A stretch of 64,000 nt of DNA from NCBI RefSeq assembly GCF_014698735.1, contig NZ_JACJTQ010000035.1, positions 1-64,000 on the forward strand, written 5' to 3'. Below the pieces are notes generated by a model. It did no database searches. It saw only the letters and a list, made by a program, of their open reading frames with translations, and was not told the DNA's origin. Position 1 is the first letter of the stretch; each line of letters opens with the position of its first letter. This document shows positions 19,437-28,051 of the stretch, piece by piece. Made by a program: the position numbers and the translations under genes. Source of the stretch: Anabaena catenula FACHB-362. Lineage in GTDB: Bacteria; Cyanobacteriota; Cyanobacteriia; Cyanobacteriales; Nostocaceae.

Positions 19437-19486
19437 AAAAACCCTGTTTTCGCTAACAATAAAAGAGTGTAAAAAACAGGGTTTTT
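19437..19486. terminator. Perfect 14-bp stem hairpin between precursor and enzyme genes
   Basis: AAAAACCCTGTTTT (19437-19450) is the exact complement of AAAACAGGGTTTTT (19473-19486), with a 22-nt loop. On the minus strand the descending arm ends in TTTTT, so it can act as a partial terminator after the precursor gene, letting less transcript reach the E1, YcaO and SagB genes. It is symmetrical and could also work on the plus strand. Confidence 0.7.
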
Positions 19487-19575
19487 ATCAGTTTTTTCAG
19501 CCAATTTTAGTGGCTATAAACTCAAAAAACTCGGTTTCTAAAATTAATCAATTGCAGTTCTTTCTCCAGGTTTAG

Positions 19576-19944
19576 TTAGTATCCAAATCCGAAATCATCC
19601 GTGTCCTCCATCACGCCTGATACTGTTCCGTCACTGGTAAATTTACATCCACCGCAGCCGCGACATCCACCACATCCACGACATCCACCGCAGCCACGAC
19701 ATCCACATCCACGACATCCACATCCACGACATCCAACACATCCAACACATCCAACACATCCACCACATCCGCCGCAATTAGCAAACCATCTTTGGGTGGT
19801 TTCAGAGTCAAATACTCCTGACATTGCTAATTTTTCTAAAGCTGCTATTTCCTCATCAGACAACAGAAGTTGTTCTAGTTTGTCGGCTTGATCTACCAAA
19901 TGCATTTCTATTGTTGGTTGGGTCAGTGTTTTTTCTGCAAGCAT
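19576..19944 (-). CDS. Cys/Gly-repeat RiPP precursor peptide (azole-type)
   Basis: Protein of 122 aa from the ATG at 19944 (AAAGGAG 9 nt upstream; a GTG at 19950 is also in frame). Residues 1-56 form an acidic, helical leader (SDEEIAALEKLAMSGVFDSE near its end). Residues 57-100 are the core: 16 Cys separated by one or two residues drawn only from Gly, Val and Arg (NCGGCGGCVGCVGC then CRGCGCRGCG units). A 22-residue tail ends MEDTDDFGFGY. With no Ser or Thr in the core, the YcaO/SagB set would give thiazoles only. The pattern recalls heterocycloanthracin-type bacteriocin precursors of Bacillus, but the leader is different and is neither Nif11 nor nitrile-hydratase type. Product and activity are unknown. 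A metal-binding role without modification is the main alternative. Confidence 0.88.
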   Translation of the reverse strand: MLAEKTLTQPTIEMHLVDQADKLEQLLLSDEEIAALEKLAMSGVFDSETTQRWFANCGGCGGCVGCVGCVGCRGCGCRGCGCRGCGGCRGCGGCRGCGGCKFTSDGTVSGVMEDTDDFGFGY

Positions 19945-19950
19945 TGTCAC

Positions 19951-21179
19951 TTACTCCTTTTAACTTGAATTCAATCAGCTGTTTGCAAATCTGTTTTGGA
20001 GTCAACTATTTTTCGTTAAAGCATCAGTTTTTGAACGAGCGAAGGTCAAGAATTACCAGAAAAGAAGACAACTGTTAATGCCTAACTATCATCCCCATCC
20101 AAGTATAGTTAAACAAAAACACTAAGCCTCATATTCAAAATTTCACTAGTTCATAAAAGGTCAAAATCACTTTCTGGTCAGTGCAGGTAACTCCCAGATG
20201 TGATTTATATTCCCTCAAACTTTGTCTTTAAGAAAAATCTTGCTCTTGTTAGTTTCGCAAATTATGTTGTTTTTACTTATCTAACTCTTATCAGAATATC
20301 TTTTACTGTAAGATTTACTTCTTTCTTAAGTAGTATTATTGTTCCTCTTAATAGGGTAGAACGGGATTTACTAAATTGTCTTAAGGATGAATAAATTCCT
20401 GGTCATAGAAAGTTAATTTACAGTTAAAGCCTATTTTAAAATAATGCTTATAGCTGCTTCTAAAGCGTGGTTCTATTTCTTTATAGTTACTACTTTAGTA
20501 AAGTAGTAATACTACCTAACCTGTCAGTAGATAGCTATAAATATCAGATCAGGCATCTCATTATCCTTTAAATATATAGCTTGCATTGATTTTATTCTGT
20601 TTTGATACACGTAAAAAATCTGTAGAACATAGATTTCCATATTTTTGATATATTCATCCCTAAGAAGTGGAGAATAAACTTTTTCAAAAGTAAAGTATTA
20701 AAGTAATAGATAGGGTTTGCGGAAAAAGTCTTTTCGTGAGGGGCTAGGAGTCAGGAGTCAGGAGACGCTTCGCAGACCTTCGGTTCAGGAGTCAGGAGGA
20801 AGAATTAGAAGGAGGTAAGAATAGTCTCGAATCTGTAAAAGTGATAGGTAAATGAATGGTTTCAACGCCTATTCCTTGCACCTGATTCATCCTTTTCAAC
20901 CCTGAAAGTGTTAATATCTCAAGGTTTTAGGTTTATATGGCTTACGCCACGCTCCGCTATCAGCAAGCCTTAGATAGCAGAATCAAAAAAACTCCTCTCA
21001 TCAACTTGGCAGCGACTGTGTGCTGGTAAAGTCCAGGAGAGAGAATTTTGATGTCTGAAGATTTTACTCTTGAGAAATAGACTCTTATAGAGTGAGAAAC
21101 CTAGCTATTAGTCAGAAAATATCAAATCTTTTGAAATCAGACAATAATCTAACATTTTATAAAAAATAAGGTTTAATTA
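19951..21179. other. Divergent intergenic region between precursor and ABC exporter
   Basis: About 1.2 kb with no convincing gene. It must hold the promoters of the precursor (minus) and the exporter (plus). Upstream of the precursor TTGACT and TTGACC stretches occur without a clean -10 box. A short STRR block (AGGAGTC units interrupted by GACGCTTCGCAGACCTTCGG) is at 20740-20797, and a diverged piece of the family A interior (GGCTTACGCCACGC) at 20939-20965. Confidence 0.5.
20740..20797. repeat. AGGAGTC short tandem repeats with an internal insertion
   Basis: Three AGGAGTC-type units, then GACGCTTCGCAGACCTTCGG, then two more units. A comparable interruption of the same heptamer occurs at 57415-57445, showing that these repeats are themselves targets of small insertions. 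Confidence 0.7.
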
Positions 21180-22991
21180 ATGAGCGATTTAAGAGTTTGG
21201 TTTGAAGACTATACTAGAGCTTTATTTCGTTCTTTGCCCTTATTATGGACAGCAGCACCTCAAGAAATGGTCTTTTTGATTGCTGTTACTTTATTACAAG
21301 GGTTTCTTCCTGCTATCAGTGTTTGGATTACCAAACTAGTAGTAGATACTGTAGCAACAGCCTTGACATCTGGTAGAGCATTAGACGATTCAATGTTGTG
21401 GCCTTTAGTAGCAGCATGGGTGGGAGCTTTGCTACTAGAAACGCTTCTCTATCCTTGGATATTCGCCCTTCAGGGAAATCTCAATGATAAGTTAACGGCT
21501 CACATTAGCTTATTATTAATGCGGAAAGCCGATACTTTTTCCGACCTGAGTCGTTTTGAAGATGCTGAGTTTTATGATGAGCTACAACTTCTCCAACAAC
21601 AAGTTAGCTATAAACCGTTAAACTTACTGGAGAATTTGGTGGAATTAGGTCGATCTTTGGTAACTTTAATCGTAATAGTTGGACTACTAGTTCCCCTAGC
21701 GGTTTGGATACCAATTGTGATTGCGATCGCAACTATACCCCAGATAGTGGTTTCTTCCCAGTATGGCAGGGCTATTTGGCTAACTTTATTTGAGAACAGT
21801 CCTCAAGCTCGAAGAATGGAGTATTACACTACGGTGATGCTCACTGACACCTATGCCAAAGAAATCAGGTTGTTTCAGCTAGGTGCATTTTTTATGAAGC
21901 TTTACGGACAAGCATTTCAGTCTTTACATCAATCTATGCGTCATCTGCGGGGCAAGCAAGCATTTTGGTCATCTAGTTTAGCTATTTTGAGTACATTAGG
22001 GAATGGTTTTTCTTTCTACTGGGTGGTACAGAAGGCTTTCAGAGGAGCATTCAGCCCAGGAAGTGTACTTCTGTTCGTACAGTCATTAACTTACTTCCAG
22101 AATAATTTAGAAAGATTTGTGACTCATTGGCTGGATCTGTTTGAGAATGTGATTTATATGCAGCAGTTTTTCAATTTTCTCGATAGCCCCACCCCCATGC
22201 CATTGAGCATACCGGGAGAAAAAATCCCCACTCCGATTCGTTCAGGTATTACTTTTGAGAATGTTGACTTTCATTACCCAGATGGTAGATTAGCTCTCAA
22301 GGATATTTCTTTTACTCTTTACCCAGGACAAACAGTAGCGATAGTCGGAGAAAATGGCGCGGGGAAAACTACTCTAGTCAAGCTATTAACGAGGCTTTAC
22401 GATCCGACAACAGGACGCATTATAGTTGATGGGATAGACCTGAGAAATTTAAATTTAGAGCAGTGGCGGCAGCAAATTGCGGGAGTTTTCCAAGATTTTG
22501 GTCATTATGCCCTCACCTTGGGGGAAAATATCGCCTTAGGAAACTTAGCGGCTCTAGAACAACGAGAGATTCTTAGATATGCAGTGGAAAAAGCCGATAT
22601 CGTCAAACTAGTTGCTGATTTTCCCAGCGGGGAAGATACACAATTGGGTAAACAGTTTGGCGGTACAGAACTTTCTGGAGGACAGTGGCAAAAATTAGCT
22701 CTAGCTCGTGCCTTTGTCCGCAAAGAAGCCCAACTACTACTTCTGGATGAGCCTACCGCCGCACTAGACCCCCGCAGCGAGTGTGATTTCTACCTTCGTT
22801 TTGTTGAACTAGCTGAAGGCAAAACTACCATCCTGATTACCCACAGATTAGCTTCAGTGCGAATGGCTGACCGGATCTTAGTTCTCAAAGATGGTCATTT
22901 AATTGAAGATGGCACTCACCAGGAGCTTTTACAGCGTGGAGGCGAATATACCGCCCTCTGGAATATGCAGGCAGAACAGTATGGGGTTTAG
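21180..22991 (+). CDS. ABC exporter, membrane and ATPase domains fused; likely RiPP exporter
   Basis: Half-transporter of 603 aa working as a dimer in the plasma membrane. Residues about 20-330 form the six-helix membrane domain and 350-600 the ATPase, with Walker A GENGAGKTT (390-398), signature LSGGQ (498-502), Walker B LLLLDEP and a following histidine switch (ITHRLASV). There is no C39 peptidase domain at the N-terminus, which starts directly with MSDLRVWFEDY, so it would not cleave the leader itself. It is divergent from the precursor gene and is the best export candidate for the peptide. Drug or lipid export remains possible. Confidence 0.88.
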   Translation: MSDLRVWFEDYTRALFRSLPLLWTAAPQEMVFLIAVTLLQGFLPAISVWITKLVVDTVATALTSGRALDDSMLWPLVAAWVGALLLETLLYPWIFALQGNLNDKLTAHISLLLMRKADTFSDLSRFEDAEFYDELQLLQQQVSYKPLNLLENLVELGRSLVTLIVIVGLLVPLAVWIPIVIAIATIPQIVVSSQYGRAIWLTLFENSPQARRMEYYTTVMLTDTYAKEIRLFQLGAFFMKLYGQAFQSLHQSMRHLRGKQAFWSSSLAILSTLGNGFSFYWVVQKAFRGAFSPGSVLLFVQSLTYFQNNLERFVTHWLDLFENVIYMQQFFNFLDSPTPMPLSIPGEKIPTPIRSGITFENVDFHYPDGRLALKDISFTLYPGQTVAIVGENGAGKTTLVKLLTRLYDPTTGRIIVDGIDLRNLNLEQWRQQIAGVFQDFGHYALTLGENIALGNLAALEQREILRYAVEKADIVKLVADFPSGEDTQLGKQFGGTELSGGQWQKLALARAFVRKEAQLLLLDEPTAALDPRSECDFYLRFVELAEGKTTILITHRLASVRMADRILVLKDGHLIEDGTHQELLQRGGEYTALWNMQAEQYGV

Positions 22992-23044
22992 CATTGGTGT
23001 CAACTTAAATTAAAAATGGCTTATCTGTTGCCTTCCACAACCGC

Positions 23045-23161
23045 CAGGGAATGAATTCCCTGTCTCATAGCTCAAGTCCGTTTTAACGGACTAATAAATT
23101 TTCCTAGTGTTTAGTCATCTTTAGATGACTTTCGCTATTAGCAAGGAACTTGAGTTCCTTG
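23045..23161. repeat. Four consecutive short perfect palindromes
   Basis: Four stems with 2-nt loops follow each other: CAGGGAATGAATTCCCTG (23045-23062), AGTCCGTTTTAACGGACT (23075-23092), AGTCATCTTTAGATGACT (23113-23130) and CAAGGAACTTGAGTTCCTTG (23142-23161). Each has a different sequence. The last ends 29 nt before the adaptor start codon and would lie in its 5' leader. A single unit of the same design is at 49031-49050. Confidence 0.85.
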
Positions 23162-23190
23162 CGATATGGGGTTTAGGGTACACATCAGCC

Positions 23191-24513
23191 ATGAACATCA
23201 AAAATCCGATTCCTTGGCTAATTGGGCTGACTGCATTCAGTTTATTGGGAATTGGTATTGCTTACTTCAGCCATTGGTATCAAGCCGGCAAAGATGATAT
23301 TACAGATTTGACAGTCCCTGTCACTACCAGCGACTTAAACATTAAAATCAAAACCAATGGAGTCGTTCAACCAGTCCGCAAAATTAATATCGGACCGAGA
23401 GAAGCAGGTCGAATCGCCAAACTCTATATAGATGAAGGTAGTTTTGTCCAAAAAGGACAATTAATCGCAGAAATGGAGCGTCAAGCATTTCAAGCCCAGG
23501 TGAATCAGTATCGGGCGTTGTTATTGAAGGCAAAAGCCGATTTAGAAGAAAAGCGCAATGGTTATAGACCAGAAGAAATTGCGATCGCTCAAGCTGATGT
23601 GCAGAAGTACACAGCGCAAGTGCGGGAAGCTCAATCTCGCTTGGCATTAGCCACTCAACGAGTCAAGCGCAGGGAATATCCTGTATCTCAAGGGGCAATA
23701 TCCCGTGATGATTTGGATGCAGTTTTGAATGAAGAACAAAGCGCCAAGGATAACTTACAACAAGCTAAATTTAGTCTGATATCTTCTCAACAACAACTGA
23801 AAAAACAACTTTCTGGCTATCCTCCTGAGGAAATTACCAAGGCCGCTGCTGAGGTAGCTCAAGCAACTGCCCAGTTGCAATTTTACGAAACTCAGTTAGA
23901 AAATACTTTCATTCGCGCCCCTTTCTCTGGGTTGATTACAAGGCGTTTTGCCCAAGAGGGCGACTTCGTAACCCCAAATACTTCTGTTTCTACTAACGAA
24001 GGGGGAACTAGTGCCTCCATTGCTGAATTAGCGAGTGGGTTAGAGATAGAAGCTAAAGTTCCCGAAGTAAATATGGCGCAGATTCAGCAAAATCAGCCTG
24101 TGGAAATTCGACTTGATGCTTTTCCTGAGCAAGTTTTTCAAGGGCGAGTTCGTTTAATTGCTCCTAGAGGAGTTAAGGAAGAAAATGTCACATTTATACG
24201 GGTGAAAGTTGCTTTGGCAACAGGTCAAGATAAACTCAAGGTAGGGCTAAATGTTAAGTTAACTTTTCTGGTGAATGAAATTCGCAATGCTTTGGTAATT
24301 CCTTCGGCTGCGGTGGTTTCTGGTAAGGAAGGGCAGGTGGGTGTACTGTTACCAGACAAGGATGATCAAGCAAAGTTTCATCCGGTACAGGTAGGAATTA
24401 CTTCTGGAGATAAAACCCAGATTTTGGGCGGACTTTCTGAGGGTGAACGGGTTTTTATTCAACCACCTGCTAATCAATTAATTGATGGTATTGATCGTCC
24501 TATGGGATCTTAG
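23191..24513 (+). CDS. HlyD/MFP-type periplasmic adaptor subunit
   Basis: Adaptor protein of 440 aa linking an inner-membrane transporter to the cell exterior. It has an N-terminal membrane helix (about 6-26), a lipoyl/barrel half starting VQPVRKINIGPREAGRIAKL, a long coiled hairpin (about 90-240), and the second barrel half with FIRAPFSGLITRRFAQEGDFV. The frame opens at 23125, but the first part there is repeat-derived; the ATG at 23191 starts MNIKNPIPWLIG and is preferred, although its ribosome site is weak. It is followed by a MacB-type permease, so the three genes from 21180 may form an export operon. Confidence 0.88.
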   Translation: MNIKNPIPWLIGLTAFSLLGIGIAYFSHWYQAGKDDITDLTVPVTTSDLNIKIKTNGVVQPVRKINIGPREAGRIAKLYIDEGSFVQKGQLIAEMERQAFQAQVNQYRALLLKAKADLEEKRNGYRPEEIAIAQADVQKYTAQVREAQSRLALATQRVKRREYPVSQGAISRDDLDAVLNEEQSAKDNLQQAKFSLISSQQQLKKQLSGYPPEEITKAAAEVAQATAQLQFYETQLENTFIRAPFSGLITRRFAQEGDFVTPNTSVSTNEGGTSASIAELASGLEIEAKVPEVNMAQIQQNQPVEIRLDAFPEQVFQGRVRLIAPRGVKEENVTFIRVKVALATGQDKLKVGLNVKLTFLVNEIRNALVIPSAAVVSGKEGQVGVLLPDKDDQAKFHPVQVGITSGDKTQILGGLSEGERVFIQPPANQLIDGIDRPMGS

Positions 24514-24631
24514 ACTACTCTCTTGCTACCAGAAGAATATTGATTAAATGAACCGCGAAGGAGCGTTCGCGCAGCGTTCCGAAGGAAAGGACGCGAAGGA
24601 AGAAGGAAGAAGGAAGGAAGAAAGAAATTAA
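24514..24631 (+). repeat. Dispersed repeat, family E copy 1
   Basis: Contains GATTAAATGAACCGCGAAGG, GCGTTCGCGCAGCGTTCC, and a purine-rich GAAGGAAGAAGG tail. Reverse-oriented at 49742-49826 and partly present at 43578-43682. Here it fills the spacer between adaptor and permease genes. Confidence 0.75.
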
Positions 24632-24655
24632 GTTATTTTATGCTGGGAGGGGAGT

Positions 24656-25861
24656 ATGAATTTGCTGGAAAGTGTGAACATGGCTTTTGCCACTCTCGCT
24701 GCTAATAAACTCCGTAGCGGACTAACGATGTTGGGAATAATTATTGGCAATGCTTCTGTTATTAGTATGATCGGTATTGGACAAGGCGCACAGAATCTTG
24801 TGTTGGGCAAACTTGAGGCGTTTGGAGCAAATCAACTCACGGTATATAGCAATTTTGAAGATGAGGAGGGGATGAAATTTCCTGATGCTCAATTGGTGCT
24901 GTCAGACGCAGAAGCAATTAAAGCCCAAGTTCCCAGCGTTAGCCAAGTTGCTCCTGTAGATGAGCAGAAAATGTCAATTAGCTTTAAAAATAAATTAACA
25001 TCCACAACTGTTAGAGGCACTACATCTGATTTGCTCGCTGTGCAGAATCTTGTTCTTGTCACTGGCAGAATGTTTAATCAAACACAACAGCAACAACAGG
25101 CTCAAGTCACTGTTTTAGGTGCAGAAACTAGCCGGAAGTTGTTCGGTGATAAAAATCCTGTTGGGCAAGAAGTTCTGATTAATAATATATCGTTTCAAGT
25201 TATGGGCTTGTTGCAATCAAAAGGTGCATTTGCTGGGGATAATTTGGATCAAACTGCGATTGTGCCATTAACAACATTTGCTAATAAGTTAGTTGGACGC
25301 AGATCAATATCTGATATTCCTCTCAGTTACATTTTAGTGACTGCAAAAAATAGAGATAGTGTTCGCGCGGCAGGTTTTCAAATTACTAATGTTCTTTCTC
25401 GACTGCATGGTAAAAAAGATGTGGCTGTTTTCGCTAATAAAAAGTTTCAAGAATTAGTGGTGCAAGTGACTAGTATTTTATCGTTATTATTAGCTTTAAT
25501 TGCTGCCATTTCTTTGTTAGTGGGTGGGATTGGCATTATGAATATTATGTTAGTTTCTGTGACTGAACGCACTCAAGAAATTGGTTTACGCAAGGCAGTT
25601 GGCGCAACTCAGAATGATATTTTAGCGCAGTTTTTAATTGAGGCAATTATTCTATCTCTCTCCGGGTGTTTGCTGGGCATAATTTTAGGAGTTGGAGGAA
25701 CTATACCGTTAGCCTTTTTTACGCCTTTGACTCCTCAATTTCCTCTATATGCGATTGTTGTAGCAGTGGGAATATCTGGTAGTATAGGTTTAATTTTTGG
25801 TGTATTTCCGGCACGACAAGCTGCTATGTTAGACCCAATTGTCGCTCTTAGAAGTGGGTGA
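24656..25861 (+). CDS. MacB-type ABC permease (FtsX domain), without an ATPase partner nearby
   Basis: Permease of 401 aa with one N-terminal helix (NKLRSGLTMLGIIIGNASVI), a MacB-like periplasmic domain (about 45-260) and three C-terminal helices (LLALIAAISLLVGGIGIMNI; ILSLSGCLLGIILG; a last helix near 375) with the conserved RTQEIGLRKAVGA loop. A strong GGGAGGGGAG ribosome site precedes the ATG. MacB systems need a separate or fused ATPase; none is encoded next to this gene, and the exporter at 21180 carries its own membrane domain. It must recruit an ATPase from elsewhere or have lost its partner. Confidence 0.87.
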   Translation: MNLLESVNMAFATLAANKLRSGLTMLGIIIGNASVISMIGIGQGAQNLVLGKLEAFGANQLTVYSNFEDEEGMKFPDAQLVLSDAEAIKAQVPSVSQVAPVDEQKMSISFKNKLTSTTVRGTTSDLLAVQNLVLVTGRMFNQTQQQQQAQVTVLGAETSRKLFGDKNPVGQEVLINNISFQVMGLLQSKGAFAGDNLDQTAIVPLTTFANKLVGRRSISDIPLSYILVTAKNRDSVRAAGFQITNVLSRLHGKKDVAVFANKKFQELVVQVTSILSLLLALIAAISLLVGGIGIMNIMLVSVTERTQEIGLRKAVGATQNDILAQFLIEAIILSLSGCLLGIILGVGGTIPLAFFTPLTPQFPLYAIVVAVGISGSIGLIFGVFPARQAAMLDPIVALRSG

Positions 25862-25960
25862 TTATTGAGATTCTGCAAATCCAAATCTTAAAAAACTCTT
25901 GTGGGGTGGGCATCTTGACCGTCCTAATTATACAACATCAATGCATAGATTCTTCAAAAA

Positions 25961-27727
25961 TTAATTTGTATTATCACTATTATAAAGATTATCTATGTCT
26001 ATATTGTAAAGATACTTAGCTCTAATTTTATTTATTCTACTACATTCAGCTAATATGCAAATAGCCTGTTCTAAATTTTCAGGTGCAGGTGGATACCCGG
26101 AATTTCGCAACCATTCAACCATATCAATTAATTCAGGATGCCCTTTTTCAAGCCATTGACAGTATTCATCCACAGTACGGCTTTTCAAGAATTCAATATC
26201 TTGTTGTAGTCTAGGTGATCTTGAAGATGAAACAACATTTCTGATATTTTTCAATGCTGTAGTAATATCTAATGTTTGGTAATATTCATTAATTTTCTTA
26301 TTGAAAGATACTTCCAAATCAGGATAGTTACTCAGTTTATTTCTAAAGGCACTTAAATTTTCATAAGAATTAGATTTTAAAATTTTTTCTAACAAAAATT
26401 TTTCGTAGTCAGAAATATCAAGTCCCAAAATTAATGTAAATCGTTCAATATTTTCAAATTCTGCGATAGTCAAATCAAGATGATGCTGTTCAAGAAAATT
26501 AATAATTCCATCCATAATATCTTGTTCGTTATCTGCGAATGAGTTATAGTATTTAGATTGGTAAAGATTATCCAATTTTTTAATAATTTGCTTTCTTTTT
26601 TCTCTTTCATTGAGAATATGACCTTTTTCCTTAAACTGCGACTCAGTGGAATCAGATGATGGAGTATTAACCAACTGACTTATTAATTCATCTAGTTGTT
26701 CTAGATGTCTATAATCCATCTCTTCTATTTTTTGCAGAAATTGTAATTTCTTTATAGAAGTTTTCTGATCTTCACCTTTATATTTTTCTCTATATTCTCG
26801 CATTTGTTGATCGTTGTAGGCTCGTGATAATATGATAGTATCAATAGGATCTATACCATGAATAGATAAGCGTTTACAAAAGTCTGTATCAAGTTTTGCT
26901 ACAGTAATAACAATACAATTTATTATAACTTGATGACGTAAACTATCCTCCCAATTCTCCATTAAGGGAATAAGTTCATCAATAAGCCATTTAGTTTTGC
27001 GTATAACTCGAATATTATTTGTACCTGTCTTTATAAAAACCTTTTTAATTACCTCTATATCAGAATTATCTTTAAATATGAAATCTAAGTTTTCATCAAC
27101 TGTCGGATCAAGTGTAAATTCTCTATCAATTACTTTTTCTCGATAATCCTGTAATACTGTTTTATCTTTGCCTTCTAGCTCATCTTCATTATAAATTAAA
27201 ATAATTTTACATTTACATTCTTGCACTAGATACTCAACAAATCCAAGTATTTCTTCTAGAGGTATTTTGGATTTTCTTTCAAGGTCATCAATACATATAA
27301 TTGAGTTTTTGACATTTATATGAAAAAGAGTCTCAAGTCCTAAATTACCAGCAATAGCAAGTAATGAAGCTGAGAGTCCAGCAACATCTAATTTTGGATT
27401 GTCTAATCTTGCAGCATTACGACTTGCCCATTCAACTGCATTAGATATATTCTTATAGATAAGATTGTTACTTTCTTGACTTTTAGAATTAGCTATTAAC
27501 CTTGCTTTTAATTGTTCAATTGAAGAAATACCAAAAACAGAAGCATACAAATAATAGCCTTCCGTTTCTGTATTAACAAAGGTTTGTACTAGATGAGTTT
27601 TTCCAATACCCCATTTTCCGTTAACAGCTAAAACTCTATAATGTTCATTATCCAAGAATCTCTTGATAATACTTTTAGCTTCTTGTCGATTAACTCCAGC
27701 ATTTGCTTTATTTGTAATTTCAGTCAT
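25961..27727 (-). CDS. KAP-type P-loop NTPase, probable accessory/defence gene
   Basis: Protein of 588 aa with an N-terminal P-loop domain: Walker A GKWGIGKTHLV (G37-T44) and Walker B SIICIDDLER (D146, D147). The layout agrees with KAP-like or other STAND-related NTPases. The remaining 400 residues are charged and helical with no recognised domain and no membrane segment. The gene is more AT-rich than its neighbours and is bounded by a gene remnant, which suggests transfer. Related NTPases occur in phage defence, but that role here is only an inference. No obvious partner gene is present. Confidence 0.75.
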   Translation of the reverse strand: MTEITNKANAGVNRQEAKSIIKRFLDNEHYRVLAVNGKWGIGKTHLVQTFVNTETEGYYLYASVFGISSIEQLKARLIANSKSQESNNLIYKNISNAVEWASRNAARLDNPKLDVAGLSASLLAIAGNLGLETLFHINVKNSIICIDDLERKSKIPLEEILGFVEYLVQECKCKIILIYNEDELEGKDKTVLQDYREKVIDREFTLDPTVDENLDFIFKDNSDIEVIKKVFIKTGTNNIRVIRKTKWLIDELIPLMENWEDSLRHQVIINCIVITVAKLDTDFCKRLSIHGIDPIDTIILSRAYNDQQMREYREKYKGEDQKTSIKKLQFLQKIEEMDYRHLEQLDELISQLVNTPSSDSTESQFKEKGHILNEREKRKQIIKKLDNLYQSKYYNSFADNEQDIMDGIINFLEQHHLDLTIAEFENIERFTLILGLDISDYEKFLLEKILKSNSYENLSAFRNKLSNYPDLEVSFNKKINEYYQTLDITTALKNIRNVVSSSRSPRLQQDIEFLKSRTVDEYCQWLEKGHPELIDMVEWLRNSGYPPAPENLEQAICILAECSRINKIRAKYLYNIDIDNLYNSDNTN

Positions 27728-27826
27728 AAACTCTTTTAGCCCCTAATGATAAAAAACATTTTTCAAATACATTAGTTCTCTTATTTTACATATTTTCATG
27801 TCAAGTATATTTAGTAGCATGAAAAT

Positions 27827-27994
27827 TTGGTAGGCTGGCAGAAAGGGAAGGTGAGGATTTCTCTAGAATTTATTCCTGATGAGGAAGAAGAGGAAGAAGA
27901 GATATTAGAAGCTAATCTAGAAGAGGAATCAATTCCCCCTAAATTGCCAGAGTCACCACTAGATGATCTTCGTACACAATTAAAACTTGATTAG
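27827..27994 (+). pseudogene. C-terminal remnant of a KGK-domain-like protein
   Basis: A short frame on the plus strand reads WQKGKVRISLEFIPDEEEEE then an acidic stretch and ESPLDDLRTQLKLD before TAG. The KGK-containing end with an acidic tail resembles the C-terminus of a small family found in Nostoc. An in-frame stop lies just upstream (27815-27817), and no proper start or ribosome site is seen, so it is most likely the tail of a deleted gene. A GTG at 27851 could start a 47-residue peptide. Confidence 0.45.
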
Positions 27995-28020
27995 TGAACG
28001 AAATATTTAAAAAAGATATA

Positions 28021-28042
28021 GGCGAACATTAATTAGTTCGCC
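28021..28042 (-). terminator. Terminator of the nrt operon
   Basis: GGCGAAC pairs with GTTCGCC around ATTAATTA. On the minus strand the hairpin is followed by TATATCTTTTTT. It lies 10 nt after the nrtD stop codon. Confidence 0.75.
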
Positions 28043-28051
28043 CAAACTATA

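Noticed and set aside
19611-19811. Minus-strand frame reading Val-Asp repeats within the precursor gene
   Set aside because: Out-of-frame reading of the same tandem array; the Cys frame has the ribosome site and leader.
19601-19891. Plus-strand frame reading His-Pro-Arg repeats opposite the RiPP core
   Set aside because: It is the antisense image of the Cys-Gly repeat, with no ribosome site; a 3-base-periodic array keeps several frames open.
20200-20394. 64-codon hydrophobic frame upstream of the ABC exporter
   Set aside because: AT-rich chance frame; no ribosome site and sequence typical of random AT-rich DNA.
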